Assembly (NCBI GenBank): GCA_022712475.1
Contig: JALAGK010000317.1
Location: 1 to 6,859 of the forward strand
Origin: Enterobacteriaceae bacterium
GTDB taxonomy: Bacteria; Pseudomonadota; Gammaproteobacteria; Enterobacterales; Enterobacteriaceae
Direction of reading: 5' to 3'
Length of the DNA stretch: 6,859 nucleotides
Every line of letters starts with the position of its first letter. Position 1 is the stretch's first letter. The notes under the pieces are model-generated. The model made no database searches, was not told the DNA's origin, and saw only the letters and a list, made by a program, of their open reading frames with translations. Made by a program: the position numbers and the translations under genes. This document shows, one piece after another, positions 1-6,859 of this stretch.

Positions 1-2046
1 CACCGTCAGTGGTGTACGTAAATCGTGGGAGAGGGCGGCCAACAGCGAGTTGCGCAGTTGTTCGCGCGCGGTGGCCAGGCGTGCCTGCTCTTCACTGGCG
101 GTGAGCGTAAGGCGCTCCAGCGCATTACTCACCAGGAGCGTAAAGGTTTCCAGCAGCCGCTGCTGCTCGGGTATAAGCAGCTGGCGTGGGTTAGAGGGTT
201 CAACAATCAGCACACCCAGCGTTTTGTCGCCCGCACGCAGTGGCAGAATTTGCCAGGGAACGCCGGGTAACGTGTCGGTGCCTGCGCCAGCTGGTTGACC
301 TCGGCTAAAGCTCCAGCGAGCAATGGCGTCGTCCCAGGTTTTGATGCCCGATTCGGCGTTGACGGGATGAAGCTGCCCGTGTTCATCGGGCACCAGCAGC
401 TGACTCTGGGCAAACAGGCCACTTTGCAGAAAATGAGCGCTAATGGGCGCGATATCCTGCGGATTACGGGTCATCGCCAGCGCTTTCGACATCTCGTATA
501 AATGGCGAGTGCGCTGCTCGCGGTAGCGGGCAATACGCGCCTGATAACGCACGCCAGCCGTGAGGTTACCGGTCAATAGTCCCACGCCGAGCATGACTGA
601 GAAGGTGAGTAAATATTGTACGTCGGAGACCGCGAGCGTGCCCTGCGGAGCAATAAAAAACAGATCAAAACTGAGTACGTTAATGACCGTTGCCAGCACA
701 GAGGGCCAGCGCCCGTAAAACAGCGCCACAATCACCACGCCAAGCAGATAAAGCATAACCAGGTTTGCGGCATCAAAACCTGCCAGCCAGCGACTGGCTA
801 TAAAGGTAATTAACGCGCACAACGCCAGAGCGACAACACAGCCACGTATCTGAACCCGCCATTTTTCGCCAAAGGCGCGAGTATCGGGATTTTGCTCGTT
901 TTTCGCCGGACTTTGCTCCTCCAGACCGACTATCACCAGATCGAGATCGGGTGCCAGACGGCTTATCCGCGCGGCAAAGGTTTCGCCGGGCCACAGCCGC
1001 AAACGGGCAGGACGCTGACCGGTGATAATTTTGCCAAGATTATGCTGACGAGCATAACGTACCAGCGCTTTATCTTCGTGGGCGTCCGCCAGGGTCGCGG
1101 TTTCGGCTCCCAGTTCCTGCGCGAGACGTAACGCGTTCAGAATCGCCCGGCGGTGGTGCTCTGCCAGCCGATGCAGCCGTGGCGTTTCGACGTACACGGC
1201 ATGCCAGGCACTGCCCAGTCTTGCGGCCAGCCGTGCAGCTGTGCGCACCAGTTTCTCATTGCCTCTGCCATGACCAATACACAGCAAAATAGCATCGCGG
1301 GTATGCCAGACACGTTCCTGGCCCTGGCGGTCGCGCCAGGCACGCATCTGCTCATCCACCCGATCGGCAGTACGGCGCAACGCCAGTTCGCGCAGCGCAA
1401 TCAGATTGCCTTTGCGAAAAAAATTCTCAATCGCGCGCTCGGCCTGGCCTGCAATGTACACCTTGCCTTCATGCAGGCGTTGGCGCAGATCGTCTGGGGG
1501 TAAATCCACCATCACGACTTCGTCGGCGGCATCAAAAATCGGATCCGGCACGGTTTCGCGCACCTGGACGCCAGTGACACCACTAACCACATCGTTCAGG
1601 CTTTCCAGGTGCTGTACGTTAACGGTGGTAAAAACATCTATACCGGCGTCGAGCAGCTCCTCCACATCCTGCCAGCGTTTTGGGTGGCGCGAGCCGGGCG
1701 CATTCGTGTGCGCCAACTCGTCCATCAAAATCAGTGCCGGATGGCGTGCCAGTGCGGCGTCGAGATCAAATTCCTGTACAGTACGCCCGCGATAGTGGAT
1801 GCGTTTGCGCGGCTGGAGGGCCAGCCCGTCCACCAGCGCTGCGGTTTCCTGGCGGCCGTGAGTTTCCACCACGCCAATCAGGACATCCAACCCCTGAGCG
1901 CGCAGGCGCTGCGCTTCCTGAAGCATTGACCAGGTCTTGCCTACGCCAGCACAGGCACCAAAGAAGATCTTCAGTCGCCCACGGCGAGCAGCGTGCGTTT
2001 GTGCCAGCAGGTTATCCGGGTCAGGGCGCATTGGCTCCTCAGTCAT
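1..2046 (-). CDS. kdpD: KdpD, sensor histidine kinase of the K+-responsive KdpD/KdpE system (3' part outside window)
   Basis: Inner-membrane sensor kinase that autophosphorylates and passes phosphate to KdpE to switch on kdpFABC when K+ is scarce. The frame is open for 682 codons from ATG at 2044-2046 to the window edge, so the kinase ATP-binding half is missing only because the window ends. Visible in order: KdpD N-terminal domain with Walker A GACAGVGKT (residues 30-38) and a Walker B-like MDELAHTN (108-115); a universal-stress-protein-like domain (about 250-370); four closely packed membrane spans (about 402-499); a basic stretch RYQARIARYREQRTR (500-514), matching the arginine cluster known after the last span of E. 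coli KdpD; a GAF-like region (about 525-650); and the H-box HDLRTPLT (674-681), with H674 the expected phospho-acceptor (H673 in E. coli). The start gives the same N-terminal length as E. coli KdpD. ATG codon 6 (2029-2031) is an alternative start preceded by GAGGAG. kdpE is expected next, beyond the edge. Confidence 0.97.
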   Translation of the reverse strand, partial: MTEEPMRPDPDNLLAQTHAARRGRLKIFFGACAGVGKTWSMLQEAQRLRAQGLDVLIGVVETHGRQETAALVDGLALQPRKRIHYRGRTVQEFDLDAALARHPALILMDELAHTNAPGSRHPKRWQDVEELLDAGIDVFTTVNVQHLESLNDVVSGVTGVQVRETVPDPIFDAADEVVMVDLPPDDLRQRLHEGKVYIAGQAERAIENFFRKGNLIALRELALRRTADRVDEQMRAWRDRQGQERVWHTRDAILLCIGHGRGNEKLVRTAARLAARLGSAWHAVYVETPRLHRLAEHHRRAILNALRLAQELGAETATLADAHEDKALVRYARQHNLGKIITGQRPARLRLWPGETFAARISRLAPDLDLVIVGLEEQSPAKNEQNPDTRAFGEKWRVQIRGCVVALALCALITFIASRWLAGFDAANLVMLYLLGVVIVALFYGRWPSVLATVINVLSFDLFFIAPQGTLAVSDVQYLLTFSVMLGVGLLTGNLTAGVRYQARIARYREQRTRHLYEMSKALAMTRNPQDIAPISAHFLQSGLFAQSQLLVPDEHGQLHPVNAESGIKTWDDAIARWSFSRGQPAGAGTDTLPGVPWQILPLRAGDKTLGVLIVEPSNPRQLLIPEQQRLLETFTLLVSNALERLTLTASEEQARLATAREQLRNSLLAALSHDLRTPLTV

Positions 2047-2055
2047 CGTTCTTTA

Positions 2056-2139
2056 TTACCTCTTCATCGCGTCCAGCGCCAGGTTGAGTTGCAGCAAATT
2101 AACCACCGTTTGACCAGTGTACCCCGGTGCAGGGGATTA
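2056..2139 (-). pseudogene. kdpC: In-frame remainder of kdpC after the premature stop (codons 164-190 plus natural stop)
   Basis: Starting with the premature TAA (2137-2139), the unchanged kdpC frame continues with no further stop for 26 codons. These read SPAPGYTGQTVVNLLQLN then LALDAMKR, and end at TAA 2056-2058. From memory of E. coli KdpC, the tail YIGQPVVNIVELNLALDKL aligns to it without gaps, and the total frame (2056-2628) would be exactly 190 residues, the E. coli length. E. coli has Gln at position 164, so a CAA-to-TAA transition is the simplest origin. No frameshift is involved. The last two codons, AAG AGG (2059-2064), also resemble a ribosome-binding site for kdpD. Untranslated unless the stop is read through or is a sequencing error. 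Confidence 0.88.
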
Positions 2140-2628
2140 GGTATGCGCGTCGATCTGTTTTGCCACTTGCTCCGGTGTGATGTGGCGAGCCTGGGCAATG
2201 CGCGCAATCTGCCACTTGGCGGCAGTCGGGGTGATTTGTGGGTCCAACCCACTGGCTGATGCCGTCACCAGCTCAACTGGCACGTCGTGCGCTGCCTGCG
2301 GATTGGCGGCTCGCAGGGCGGCGATGCGTTCATTTACCTGCTGTGTTAGTTGGGGGTTACTGGCTGCGAGGTTGCTGCCGCCGGAGGCCTGCGGATTATA
2401 CGGTGTTTCAGCAGTGGCGGACGGGCGACCCTGAAAGTATTTCGCTTCGCTAAAATGCTGCCCAATCAGTTCAGAACCACGGATTTCACCGTTCAGGCGA
2501 ATCAGCGAGCCGTTGGCCTGGAGCGGAAACCACCATTGAGCCAGTGCTGTGGTGAGCAGCGGGTAAAGCCCGCCGGTGACAAGCGCTATAAAAAGCAGTA
2601 ACGATATTGCAGGGCGTAACATAGCCAT
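2137..2628 (-). CDS. kdpC: KdpC, accessory subunit of the K+-transporting ATPase, truncated by a premature stop
   Basis: KdpC is the single-span subunit of the KdpFABC K+ pump, with a soluble domain on the periplasmic side in the solved complex structures; it is needed for assembly and activity. The product has an N-terminal hydrophobic span (about residues 5-30, from LRPAIS to ALAQWW). It then has the family-typical blocks [20 protein letters not shown] (67-86), RAANP (106-110), [14 protein letters not shown] (116-129) and [14 protein letters not shown] (132-145). Start ATG 2626-2628 gives the same N-terminal length as E. coli KdpC. A GAGG motif (2637-2640), just after the kdpB stop, lies 8 bases upstream. 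The protein ends at residue 163 at TAA 2137-2139, whereas the family is normally about 190 residues. The missing tail is still encoded in the same frame downstream (2056-2136), so this is an interrupted gene. Whether the 163-residue product supports transport cannot be told from sequence. Confidence 0.93.
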   Translation of the reverse strand: MAMLRPAISLLLFIALVTGGLYPLLTTALAQWWFPLQANGSLIRLNGEIRGSELIGQHFSEAKYFQGRPSATAETPYNPQASGGSNLAASNPQLTQQVNERIAALRAANPQAAHDVPVELVTASASGLDPQITPTAAKWQIARIAQARHITPEQVAKQIDAHT

Positions 2629-2640
2629 CTGAAAAACCTC

Positions 2641-4689
2641 TTAAATCAGACCGAACAGTGTGAGTAGCACATCAATGAGCTTAATACCGATAAACGGCAC
2701 CACCAGCCCACCCAGCCCGTAAATCCACAGGTTGCGGCGCAGCATGGCGGCGGCACTTAGCGGGCGATAGCTCACGCCGCGAAGCGCCAGCGGGATGAGC
2801 GCAATGATGATAAGCGCGTTGAAAATAACGGCACTGAGAATGGCCGACGACGGTGAATGTAAGTGCATGACATTAAGTGCGCCAAGCTGGGGGTAAGTCG
2901 CCGCAAAAGCTGCCGGAATAATGGCAAAATACTTCGCCACGTCATTGGCGATACTGAATGTGGTGAGCGAGCCGCGGGTCATCAACATCTGCTTGCCGAT
3001 GTGCACCACTTCAATCAGTTTGGTGGGATTGGAATCCAGATCCACCATGTTGCCCGCCTCTTTAGCCGCCTGGGTGCCGGAGTTCATGGCGACTGCCACG
3101 TCGGCCTGCGCGAGTGCCGGAGCGTCGTTTGTGCCATCACCGGTCATCGCCACCAGCCGTCCTTCGGCCTGGTATTGGCGAATCAACGCCAGTTTGGCTT
3201 CCGGCGTGGCTTCTGCCAGAAAGTCGTCCACACCGGCTTCGGCAGCAATCGCGGCTGCCGTAAGGCGGTTATCGCCGGTGATCATCACCGTTTTAATGCC
3301 CATCTGGCGCAGGCGCGCAAAACGCTCTTTGATACCGCCTTTAACAATATCTTTAAGCGCAATGACACCCAGCACGTGTTCGCCTTCGGCGACCACCAGC
3401 GGTGTGCCACCCACGCGTGCTACGCCTTCTACCAGCTGATCGATTTCAGGTGGGAAATGGCCGCCGTTGGCTTCAACGTGGCGGCGCAGGGCATCAACCG
3501 AGCCTTTACGAATCATGCGCTGTTCAATATTGATGCCGCTCATACGCGTCTGAGCGGTAAATGGCACAAATGTGGCATTAAGGCTTTGCAGATCGCGCTC
3601 GCGCAGATTAAAGCGTTGCTTTGCCAGCACCACAATACTGCGGCCTTCCGGTGTTTCATCGGCGAGCGAGGAGAGCTGGGCGGCATCGGCCAACTGGCGT
3701 TCATCAACACCGGGCGCAGGCAGGAAATCGGAGGCCTGGCGGTTGCCAAGGGTGATGGTGCCGGTTTTATCGAGCAGCAGCACGTCCACATCACCTGCGG
3801 CTTCTACTGCACGCCCGCTGGTGGCGATGACGTTTGCGCCGAGCATGCGGCTCATGCCTGCCACACCAATGGCTGATAGTAGGCCGCCGATGGTGGTAGG
3901 GATAAGACACACCAGCAGCGCCACCAGTACCGTAACGCTCACAGCGGTGCCGCCCCAGGCTGAGAAAGGCCACAGCGTAGCGGTTGCCAGGAGAAACACG
4001 ATAGTGAGCGCAATCAACAGAATCGTCAGCGCGATTTCGTTAGGTGTTTTGCGGCGCTGGGCGCCTTCGACCATCGCTATCATGCGGTCAAGAAAGGTTT
4101 CACCGGGATTGACGCTACAGCGGATAACCAGCCAGTCAGACAAAATGCGCGTGCCGCCAGTGACAGACGCAAAGTCGCCGCCGGACTCGCGAATGACGGG
4201 CGCGGACTCACCGGTAATGGCACTTTCATCCACTGACGCACCGCCTTCAATGACCTCACCGTCACACGGGATAATATCGCCCGCTTCGACCAGCACGATA
4301 TCGCCCCGGCGCAGGTCTGCTGACGGGATGTGATCCATCTGTGCGTCGCGGTGTGCCTCACGCAATTTGCGGGCAAATGAGGTTTGCTTGACCCCTTTGA
4401 GGCTGCTGGCCTGCGCTTTACTGCGTCCTTCCGCCAGGGCTTCCGCCACATTGGCAAATAGCACGGTAAACCACAACCACAGGCTGATAGCTCCCGTGAA
4501 CAGGGCGCTGCCGCGTAATACACCAGCCGCCATGGCCAGTGTCAGCAGCGTGGTGAGCACGCTCCCGGCCCAGACGATAAACATGACCGGGTTGTGCCAT
4601 TGCACCGCCGGGCTGAGTTTTTTAAACGCGTCTTTTAATGCCTGACGGACCAGTGCAGGTTCAAACAGCGCGAGTTGTTTACGGCTCAT
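2641..4689 (-). CDS. kdpB: KdpB, P-type ATPase catalytic subunit of the K+ transporter
   Basis: Inner-membrane P-type ATPase subunit that hydrolyses ATP to drive K+ uptake through the KdpFABC complex. The length, 682 residues, equals E. coli KdpB. Visible motifs: actuator-domain TGES (159-162), whose Ser162 is the inhibitory phosphorylation site known in E. coli; membrane-helix IPTT (263-266); phosphorylation motif DKTGT with Asp307; nucleotide-binding residues F377, S384 and K395 at the E. coli positions; MITGDN (469-474); [10 protein letters not shown] (516-525) with D518 and D522; and the helix-5 charged pair D583 and K586. About seven hydrophobic spans fall near 34-60, 62-86, 216-240, 248-275, 578-600, 611-637 and 655-680. 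Start ATG 4687-4689 has GGAG (4695-4698) 5 bases upstream, and only 10 bases separate it from the kdpA stop, so translation is probably coupled. No catalytic residue is missing. Confidence 0.99.
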   Translation of the reverse strand: MSRKQLALFEPALVRQALKDAFKKLSPAVQWHNPVMFIVWAGSVLTTLLTLAMAAGVLRGSALFTGAISLWLWFTVLFANVAEALAEGRSKAQASSLKGVKQTSFARKLREAHRDAQMDHIPSADLRRGDIVLVEAGDIIPCDGEVIEGGASVDESAITGESAPVIRESGGDFASVTGGTRILSDWLVIRCSVNPGETFLDRMIAMVEGAQRRKTPNEIALTILLIALTIVFLLATATLWPFSAWGGTAVSVTVLVALLVCLIPTTIGGLLSAIGVAGMSRMLGANVIATSGRAVEAAGDVDVLLLDKTGTITLGNRQASDFLPAPGVDERQLADAAQLSSLADETPEGRSIVVLAKQRFNLRERDLQSLNATFVPFTAQTRMSGINIEQRMIRKGSVDALRRHVEANGGHFPPEIDQLVEGVARVGGTPLVVAEGEHVLGVIALKDIVKGGIKERFARLRQMGIKTVMITGDNRLTAAAIAAEAGVDDFLAEATPEAKLALIRQYQAEGRLVAMTGDGTNDAPALAQADVAVAMNSGTQAAKEAGNMVDLDSNPTKLIEVVHIGKQMLMTRGSLTTFSIANDVAKYFAIIPAAFAATYPQLGALNVMHLHSPSSAILSAVIFNALIIIALIPLALRGVSYRPLSAAAMLRRNLWIYGLGGLVVPFIGIKLIDVLLTLFGLI

Positions 4690-4699
4690 AGTTTCTCCG

Positions 4700-6388
4700 T
4701 TATCCCAGTACCTGGGTCATCAGATGATCCGCAAGCGGCCCAAGGGCGAGCGCCGGGATAAAGGTCAGTGCGCCCACCAGCAGCACGGTGCCAATTAGCA
4801 GACCGATGAACAGCGGGCCGTGGGTGGGTAATGTGCCTGGCGTTGCGGCCTGGGATTTTTTCGCAACCAGTGAACCGGCAATGGCCATAACCGGCACCAT
4901 AACGGCAAAGCGGCCTGCCAGCATGCAAAAGGCCAGTAGCAGGTTCCAGAACGGCGTGTTGGCGCTCAGGCCAGCAAAGGCGCTGCCGTTGTTGTTCGCC
5001 GCTGATGAGACGGCATATAACACCTCGCTAAATCCATGCGGGCCGGGGTTGAGCATGGCGCTGCGTCCGGCGTCGGTCATCATTGCCAGCGCGCTGCCGA
5101 GCAGCACCAGCGCGGGCGTAACCAGAATCGCCAGTGCGGTCATTTTCATTTCCGGCACATCAATTTTTTTGCCCAGATATTCTGGCGTGCGTCCGACCAT
5201 CAGTCCGGCAATGAACACCGCCAACAGCACGAACAGCAACATGCCATATAGCCCGGAGCCGACACCGCCAAAAATGACTTCACCGATTTGCATTAGCCAC
5301 ATCGGCACCAGGCCTCCGAGCGCGCTAAAGGAGTCATGCATGGCATTCACCGCACCGCAGGAGGCGGCGGTGGTCACGGTGGCGAACAGACTACTCGCAA
5401 GAATGCCGAAGCGGCTTTCTTTACCTTCCATATTCTGAGCGCTGTCGGCACCCGCAAGCGTCAGAGCTGGATTGCCGTGCATTTCCGCCCACATCACCAC
5501 AGTGGCACAGAGCACGAAGACCAGTGACATAGCCCACAACAGCGTGCGTCCCTGACGACTGTCGCCGCTGGCCTCACCAAAGGCAAAACACAGCGCAGCA
5601 GGTATAAGGAAAATCACCAGCATCTGCACGGCATTGGTTAGTGCCGTTGGGTTTTCAAACGGATGTGCCGAGTTAGCGTTAAAAAAGCCGCCGCCGTTAG
5701 TGCCGAGCATTTTTATCGCCTCCTGAGAGGCAACTGGCCCCATCGGCAGCAGCTGTTTTGCGCCTTCAAGGGTCAACACGGGCTGATAAGCGGCGACGTT
5801 TTGCAGCACGCCTTGCTGAACGAATAGCAGCGCAATAATCAGCGACAGTGGCAGCAGCACCCATAGCGTAATGCGTGTGAGATCAACCCAGGCGTTACCG
5901 AGGGTCTGTATTGAGTGGTTCACAAGCGCGCGGATCAATGTAAAAGCGATGGCGATGCCGGTAGCGGCAGAAAGGAAATTTTGTACGGTTAGCCCGGCCA
6001 GCTGGCTGAAATAGCTCAGTGTGGTTTCGCCGCCATATGCCTGCCAGTTGGTATTGGTGACAAAGCTCACCGCAGTATTGAGCGCCAAATCCCAGGAAAG
6101 GCCGGCAAACCCTTGTGGGTTGAGCGGCAAATGGCCCTGTAACAGTAAAATGGCCAGCAGTAGCGCAAGCCCGAGTAGGTTAAACAGAAGAATGGCGAGC
6201 AGATACTGACGCCACTGCATTGGCTTACGGTTTACGCCGAGTAAGGGCCAGAGTATGTGTTCTACATGCCCCAGTATCGGTAGCGGTTCACCGTCGATAA
6301 AGCGTGCCAGTAGCGACCCCAGCGGTTTTGCCAGTATCAGCAGTACCAGCATGAAGCTTGCAATCAGAAGAAATGCTGAGGCTGCCAT
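4700..6388 (-). CDS. kdpA: KdpA, K+-binding and channel-like subunit of the K+-transporting ATPase
   Basis: Membrane subunit of the KdpFABC pump that selects and binds K+; it belongs to the superfamily of K+ transporters with four pore-loop repeats. The protein has 562 residues and is highly hydrophobic throughout (about ten membrane spans in the family). The four selectivity-filter loops are recognisable: TNTNWQ (111-116, with Q116), TNGGGFFN (230-237, with G232), TTAASCGAV (339-347, with G345) and [11 protein letters not shown] (461-471, with G468). These positions coincide with the E. coli residues known to affect K+ affinity. The C-terminus runs about five residues beyond E. coli KdpA (557), which is minor. 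Start ATG 6386-6388 overlaps the kdpF stop by one base (TGATG), pointing to translational coupling. A GGAGG on the coding strand near 6395-6399, inside the end of kdpF, is a suitable ribosome-binding site. Confidence 0.99.
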   Translation of the reverse strand: MAASAFLLIASFMLVLLILAKPLGSLLARFIDGEPLPILGHVEHILWPLLGVNRKPMQWRQYLLAILLFNLLGLALLLAILLLQGHLPLNPQGFAGLSWDLALNTAVSFVTNTNWQAYGGETTLSYFSQLAGLTVQNFLSAATGIAIAFTLIRALVNHSIQTLGNAWVDLTRITLWVLLPLSLIIALLFVQQGVLQNVAAYQPVLTLEGAKQLLPMGPVASQEAIKMLGTNGGGFFNANSAHPFENPTALTNAVQMLVIFLIPAALCFAFGEASGDSRQGRTLLWAMSLVFVLCATVVMWAEMHGNPALTLAGADSAQNMEGKESRFGILASSLFATVTTAASCGAVNAMHDSFSALGGLVPMWLMQIGEVIFGGVGSGLYGMLLFVLLAVFIAGLMVGRTPEYLGKKIDVPEMKMTALAILVTPALVLLGSALAMMTDAGRSAMLNPGPHGFSEVLYAVSSAANNNGSAFAGLSANTPFWNLLLAFCMLAGRFAVMVPVMAIAGSLVAKKSQAATPGTLPTHGPLFIGLLIGTVLLVGALTFIPALALGPLADHLMTQVLG

Positions 6389-6477
6389 CAGAACACCTCC
6401 GCGTTAATCAGGGCATAAATCAGGTAGCCCAGAAGTAAAAAAACCAGCGCTGCGCCGATAATCACGCCTGCACTCAC
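6388..6477 (-). CDS. kdpF: KdpF, small membrane subunit of the K+-transporting ATPase
   Basis: A 29-codon gene beginning with GTG (6475-6477) and ending at TGA (6388-6390). The peptide is [20 protein letters not shown] followed by YALINAEVF, a single hydrophobic span with the conserved MSAGVI start and YALINAE end of KdpF. E. coli KdpF also has 29 residues and a GTG start. It sits in the membrane with KdpA and stabilises the purified complex; it is not strictly required for transport in E. coli. GGAGG (6484-6488) precedes the GTG by six bases, which decides the start. It is the first gene of the operon, and its stop overlaps the kdpA start. Confidence 0.96.
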   Translation of the reverse strand: MSAGVIIGAALVFLLLGYLIYALINAEVF

Positions 6478-6483
6478 AGTCCA

Positions 6484-6488
6484 CCTCC
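6484..6488 (-). promoter_or_regulatory. Ribosome-binding site of kdpF
   Basis: GGAGG on the minus strand (within CTGGAGGTGGACTGTG), six bases before the GTG start of kdpF. Its strength and position support GTG as the initiator, since no ATG is available in the frame. Confidence 0.8.
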
Positions 6489-6512
6489 AGCGGTGTTTTA
6501 AGGATTGAGGTG

Positions 6513-6518
6513 AGGGTA
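6513..6518 (-). promoter_or_regulatory. Probable -10 element of the kdpFABC promoter
   Basis: TACCCT on the minus strand. It would place transcription start near 6506, giving a leader of about 29 bases before kdpF. The far end of the KdpE operator then lies near -71, in line with the upstream operator position known for E. coli kdp. No convincing -35 box is seen at 17 bases; the only resemblance is TTTGCG further upstream at a spacing that is too long. This fits a promoter that depends on an activator. The call rests on position and similarity to E. coli as remembered, not on transcript data. Confidence 0.5.
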
Positions 6519-6551
6519 GGTTTTTTACTGAAAAGAAGGCGCAAAAATGCC

Positions 6552-6577
6552 GGGGTGAGGTGTAAAAAAAGTATAAA
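6552..6577 (-). promoter_or_regulatory. KdpE-binding site (operator) of the kdp operon
   Basis: On the minus strand this reads TTTATACTTTTTTTACA followed by CCTCACCCC. The E. coli KdpE site, as I recall it, is TTTATACTTTTTTTACA then CCCCGCCC, so the T-rich half is identical and the C-rich half is similar. Phosphorylated KdpE binds here to activate kdpFABC under K+ limitation. The site lies 75 to 100 bases before the kdpF start, in the divergent region shared with ybfA. Confidence 0.88.
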
Positions 6578-6602
6578 AATCACAAACCCATGCGTTAACT
6601 GG

Positions 6603-6623
6603 TGGTTAGTAATTCATTAACCA
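6603..6623. repeat. Short inverted repeat upstream of ybfA
   Basis: TGGTTA and TAACCA flank a nine-base AT-rich centre. The layout (six-base arms with centres 15 bases apart) is like a dimeric regulator site, but I do not recognise it as any known operator. Arms of this length can occur by chance. Confidence 0.35.
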
Positions 6624-6747
6624 TTTTGTAACTTAATTACGGGGTTGTGTGTAAATAATGGGTAAAAGATGCTTTTTTCTGGTCCGATGAGTAGTAAAAT
6701 TTCAGCCAGAGCAGTATTATTCTGTCATCTAATGTTATGGCTTCTCA

Positions 6748-6754
6748 AAGGAGG
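6748..6754 (+). promoter_or_regulatory. Ribosome-binding site of ybfA
   Basis: AAGGAGG, a near-perfect Shine-Dalgarno sequence, six bases before ATG at 6761. It picks this ATG over the in-frame ATG two codons later. Confidence 0.85.
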
Positions 6755-6760
6755 AAAACG

Positions 6761-6859
6761 ATGTCTATGTATAAACGCTATCCTGCGCATCAGGTTTTCC
6801 TGCGTCGGGCTTTTGTCATCGCCGCAGGTGTTATCGCACTACCGGTGATGCTGTTCTGG
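6761..6859 (+). CDS. ybfA: YbfA-like small membrane protein (3' end outside window)
   Basis: The first 33 codons of a gene cut by the right edge: [20 protein letters not shown] followed by [13 protein letters not shown]. It aligns without gaps to the start of E. coli YbfA ([20 protein letters not shown] then AAGVLALPFMLFW, recalled from memory), a 68-residue protein of unknown function. A single hydrophobic stretch from about residue 17 to 33, after a basic N-terminus, suggests a membrane segment. It is divergent from kdpF exactly as ybfA is in E. coli, which supports the call. The shared intergenic region raises the possibility of co-regulation with kdp, but nothing in the sequence shows it. 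Confidence 0.88.
   Translation, partial: MSMYKRYPAHQVFLRRAFVIAAGVIALPVMLFW

Larger units (their letters stand above)
6478..6760. promoter_or_regulatory. Divergent kdpF-ybfA intergenic control region
   Basis: This 283-base non-coding stretch is AT-rich compared with the genes. The half near kdpF holds the KdpE operator, a probable -10 and the kdpF ribosome-binding site. The half near ybfA (about 6580-6747) has no recognised operator. It contains an inverted repeat TGGTTA/TAACCA (6603-6608 and 6618-6623) and weak sigma-70-like boxes for ybfA: TAAAAT at 6695-6700 and TATTAT at 6715-6720 as -10 candidates, neither with a good -35 at 17 bases. Activities of these boxes are unproven. Confidence 0.7.

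Noticed and set aside
1..27. Apparent truncation of KdpD at its H-box
   Set aside because: The frame is open to the first base of the window, so the cut comes from the window edge and is not a broken gene.
2122..2135. Small hairpin CCCC-TGCACC-GGGG on the coding strand right after the premature kdpC stop
   Set aside because: The stem is only four base pairs and no T-run follows, so it is not a convincing terminator. A role in stop-codon readthrough is not supported either, given the TAAT context.
2863..3876. Long open frame of 337 codons on the plus strand opposite kdpB
   Set aside because: It lies wholly antisense to a clear P-type ATPase gene, is composed of complement-of-kdpB residues (rich in His, Cys, Arg and Gly) and has no recognisable domain. 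Such open antisense frames are common in GC-rich enteric genes.
4788..5438. Open frame of 216 codons on the plus strand opposite kdpA
   Set aside because: It is antisense to the conserved kdpA, low in complexity and Ser/Ala/Pro-rich, with no family resemblance. It is a shadow frame.
6506..6562. Seven-base direct repeat TGAGGTG at 6506-6512 and 6556-6562 in the kdp promoter region
   Set aside because: A few repeats of this length are expected by chance in a region of this size, and only one copy lies in the KdpE operator.

Overview
The window carries the high-affinity potassium uptake locus (kdp) of a gamma-proteobacterium of the family Enterobacteriaceae. The proteins follow the E. coli Kdp proteins almost residue for residue, and the gene order is that of enteric bacteria: ybfA divergent from kdpFABC, followed by kdpD. 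The genus cannot be fixed from this sequence alone.

Layout, read along the minus strand from the right. ybfA (6761 to the window end, plus strand) is a small membrane-protein gene cut by the edge. Between it and kdpF lies a 283-base divergent control region. It holds a well-conserved KdpE operator (about 6552-6577), a probable kdp -10 element (6513-6518) and a strong kdpF ribosome-binding site. Then follow kdpF (29 codons, GTG start), kdpA (562 codons), kdpB (682 codons), kdpC (interrupted) and kdpD (682 codons, cut by the left edge at the phospho-acceptor histidine box). The spacings are tight: kdpF and kdpA share one base, with 10 bases between kdpA and kdpB and 12 between kdpB and kdpC. 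This is one transcription unit; kdpE would be expected just beyond the left edge.

How the genes work together: KdpA is the channel-like K+-selective subunit, KdpB the P-type ATPase subunit, KdpC an accessory subunit with one membrane span and KdpF a small stabilising membrane peptide. KdpD is the sensor kinase that phosphorylates KdpE, which binds the operator upstream of kdpF when K+ is limiting.

The main anomaly is in kdpC. An in-frame TAA at codon 164 (2137-2139) ends the protein at 163 residues. The same frame then runs on without another stop for 26 codons that encode the expected conserved KdpC C-terminus, ending at a natural TAA (2056-2058) at exactly the usual 190-residue length. This looks like a single nonsense substitution (or sequencing error) in an otherwise intact operon. 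It also leaves 90 untranslated bases before kdpD. No mobile element, RNA gene, CRISPR array or undescribed system was found.
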